NCBI GenBank assembly: GCA_026826555.1
Contig: JAKSZT010054335.1
Coordinates: 5,927,565 to 5,991,564 of the forward strand
Reading direction: 5' to 3'
DNA: 64,000 nt
From: Tolypeutes matacus
Lineage: Eukaryota > Chordata > Mammalia > Cingulata > Chlamyphoridae
The notes beneath the pieces are model-generated. The model was not told where the DNA came from. It saw only the letters and a list, made by a program, of their open reading frames with translations, and did not search any database. Of the stretch, positions 62,867 through 64,000 are shown piece by piece. Within the stretch, counting starts at the first letter, position 1. Each line of letters starts with the position of its first letter. A program made the position numbers and the translations under genes.

Positions 62867-62913
62867 TTCCATTTGCTAACCCAGCATTTGCGAATAGCTC
62901 CAAACTGGGATTT
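62867..62913 (+). CDS. ULK4: ULK4 exon 16 (codons 512-526 plus two bases; last exon in window)
   Basis: Acceptor TATTCTAG ends at 62866 and donor GTAAGT starts at 62914, a perfect consensus. At 47 nt it is the smallest exon. It encodes L-T-Q-H-L-R-I-A-P-N-W-D, a helix of the C-terminal repeat region. It ends two bases into codon 527, which the next exon, outside this window, must complete. Confidence 0.92.
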
Positions 62914-63461
62914 GTAAGTAACATTTATATTTCAAAAAATTACATGTCATGATTTTATTTAGTTATAACATACATATTATTCAAAAGTGCATAATCCTGG
63001 ATAATTATCATAAATTATTCTGAAGTAATAATGATTCTGAGTCATAAGGCAATTTCTATAAGGAATTCCATTTGTAAATTTAAAAAGAATATTTAAAAAT
63101 AGCCTGTATCACAGTGCTGGGATCAAATAAGCTACTTCCTTATTAACTTTTCACTATTCCTTATCAAATACTTTAACCTTGATATCTGCATTTCAGTCTA
63201 GTCATACTTCTTTAGGAGTTTTCCCTTAATAATTGTGTCTTTCCCTTAGGTGGCACTTAGCTTTCCTATGATGTTATTTAAAATTTAATGTGAATATGAT
63301 TTATAAACTTATGGAAGACAGTGCACTTGCTTTTTATGGAAGCTGCATGCCATGGTGAAAGCACACTGCTAAAAGCTTTAGAGAGCTCTGGGCTCCTGCT
63401 GATATTGACATGGCCTGAAGATTTCATTTGCTCCTTCTGAGTCTTGGCTTCCTGGCTTGGG
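62914..63461. other. Start of ULK4 intron 16, unassigned
   Basis: A+T-rich sequence, no feature recognised. Confidence 0.3.
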
Positions 63462-63690
63462 ATTCAGCCAGACCTAGGTGTGGATCACAGATCTGCCCCC
63501 TTAGCTCAGAGATTCACTTGCTGAGCCTCAGCTCCCTCGTCTGTAAAATGGTGATACTGTATTTATCTTTTTAGATTTTTGTTAATAATTAAACTTTGAA
63601 TGAGCTAAGTACAAGAAATATCTTGTACAACTCCTGGTTCCTAGCAGGTACTTAGTGTACGTTGGGGTGTGGAAGTTATTATTTCTGCTC
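63462..63690 (+). mobile_element. MIR-like relic
   Basis: gattcagccagacctaggtgtggatcacag, ctcagctccctcgtctgtaaaatggtgat and agcaggtacttagtgt form a nearly complete MIR. Confidence 0.75.
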
Positions 63691-63841
63691 ATCTCACATG
63701 ATTGTCAGGAGAAGTGCATGAAAGGAACTTGTGAACGTGGTGGTGGTATGATGCTAATCATTCTTCTGTGCCTGACAAAATATGCAGAAAATAATAGGTG
63801 CTCACAAAATGCTCTTTTGAGTAATTATTCTTATTCATCTG

Positions 63842-63957
63842 TTTTTTAAAACTTTATTTTGTACTTTAATAATTGAATAAACAATTAAAACCTAAAAAGT
63901 AAACACAGATGAATAAGTATGTACATTTCTCAATTAAATGTACTGGGTACATATAAT
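63842..63957 (-). mobile_element. L1 3'-end fragment
   Basis: The same terminal roughly 110 bp of L1 3' UTR as at 19547-19660 and 41860-41990, here directly followed by a SINE tail. Confidence 0.8.
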
Positions 63958-64000
63958 TTTTTTTTTTAGATTTTTATTTATTTATTCATTTATCCCCCCC
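63958..64000 (-). mobile_element. DAS-type SINE, cut by the window end
   Basis: T tract, TTTATTTATTTATTCATTTATCC and C run. This is the tail part of a minus-strand copy whose head lies beyond 64000. Confidence 0.85.

Overview
This window is mammalian nuclear DNA, very probably from an armadillo (Dasypus or a close xenarthran). The main evidence is about thirty copies of a tRNA-derived SINE with an A/B-box head and a poly(A) or A-rich tail, which I recognise as the armadillo DAS SINE type. They are often nested in one another, alongside young LINE-1 elements. The species call is inference from repeat content.

The only host protein-coding gene I can support is ULK4 (unc-51-like kinase 4, a pseudokinase), on the + strand. 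The window holds its CpG-island promoter (about 7070-7800), a probable non-coding first exon, and fifteen coding exons from the ATG at 11588 to the donor at 62913. These give 1580 coding nt, about 526 residues, and the gene runs off the right edge. Every junction is GT-AG, the phases fit across all fifteen exons, and there is no frameshift or in-frame stop, so the gene looks intact. The exons cover the whole kinase-like domain (about residues 1-280), the low-complexity linker and the first part of the C-terminal helical-repeat region. The active site is degraded: VAIK Lys is Leu33, HRD is F-C-D at 119-121, and DFG is N-F-C at 139-141.

Layout: 43-4406 is a 3'-incomplete minus-strand L1 with a SINE in its 5' UTR. 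4407-7069 is intergenic with old repeats. 7070-7800 is the ULK4 CpG island with an ETS site, a CCAAT box and an X-box-like motif. Intron 2 (11726-28060, 16.3 kb) carries SINE-in-SINE stacks and a nearly full-length minus-strand L1 (about 19531-26040) with an assembly gap in its ORF1. Intron 7 carries a solo LTR and an NDUFS6 processed pseudogene inside an old L1. Intron 11 carries a short plus-strand L1. Intron 12 carries an old L1, a second LTR broken by a 1.25-kb unidentified retroposon, three SINE arrays and an unidentified 0.5-kb retrocopy.

I found no novel gene system. The observations most worth checking are mobile-element events touching ULK4 processing: an LTR ending about 15 nt before the exon 3 acceptor's exon, and an L1 inserted 17 nt after the exon 8 donor. 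Others are an overlapping uORF at the ULK4 start, an X-box-like promoter motif, an L1 with a probable 3' transduction, and three retroposed sequences with target-site duplications whose source I cannot name.
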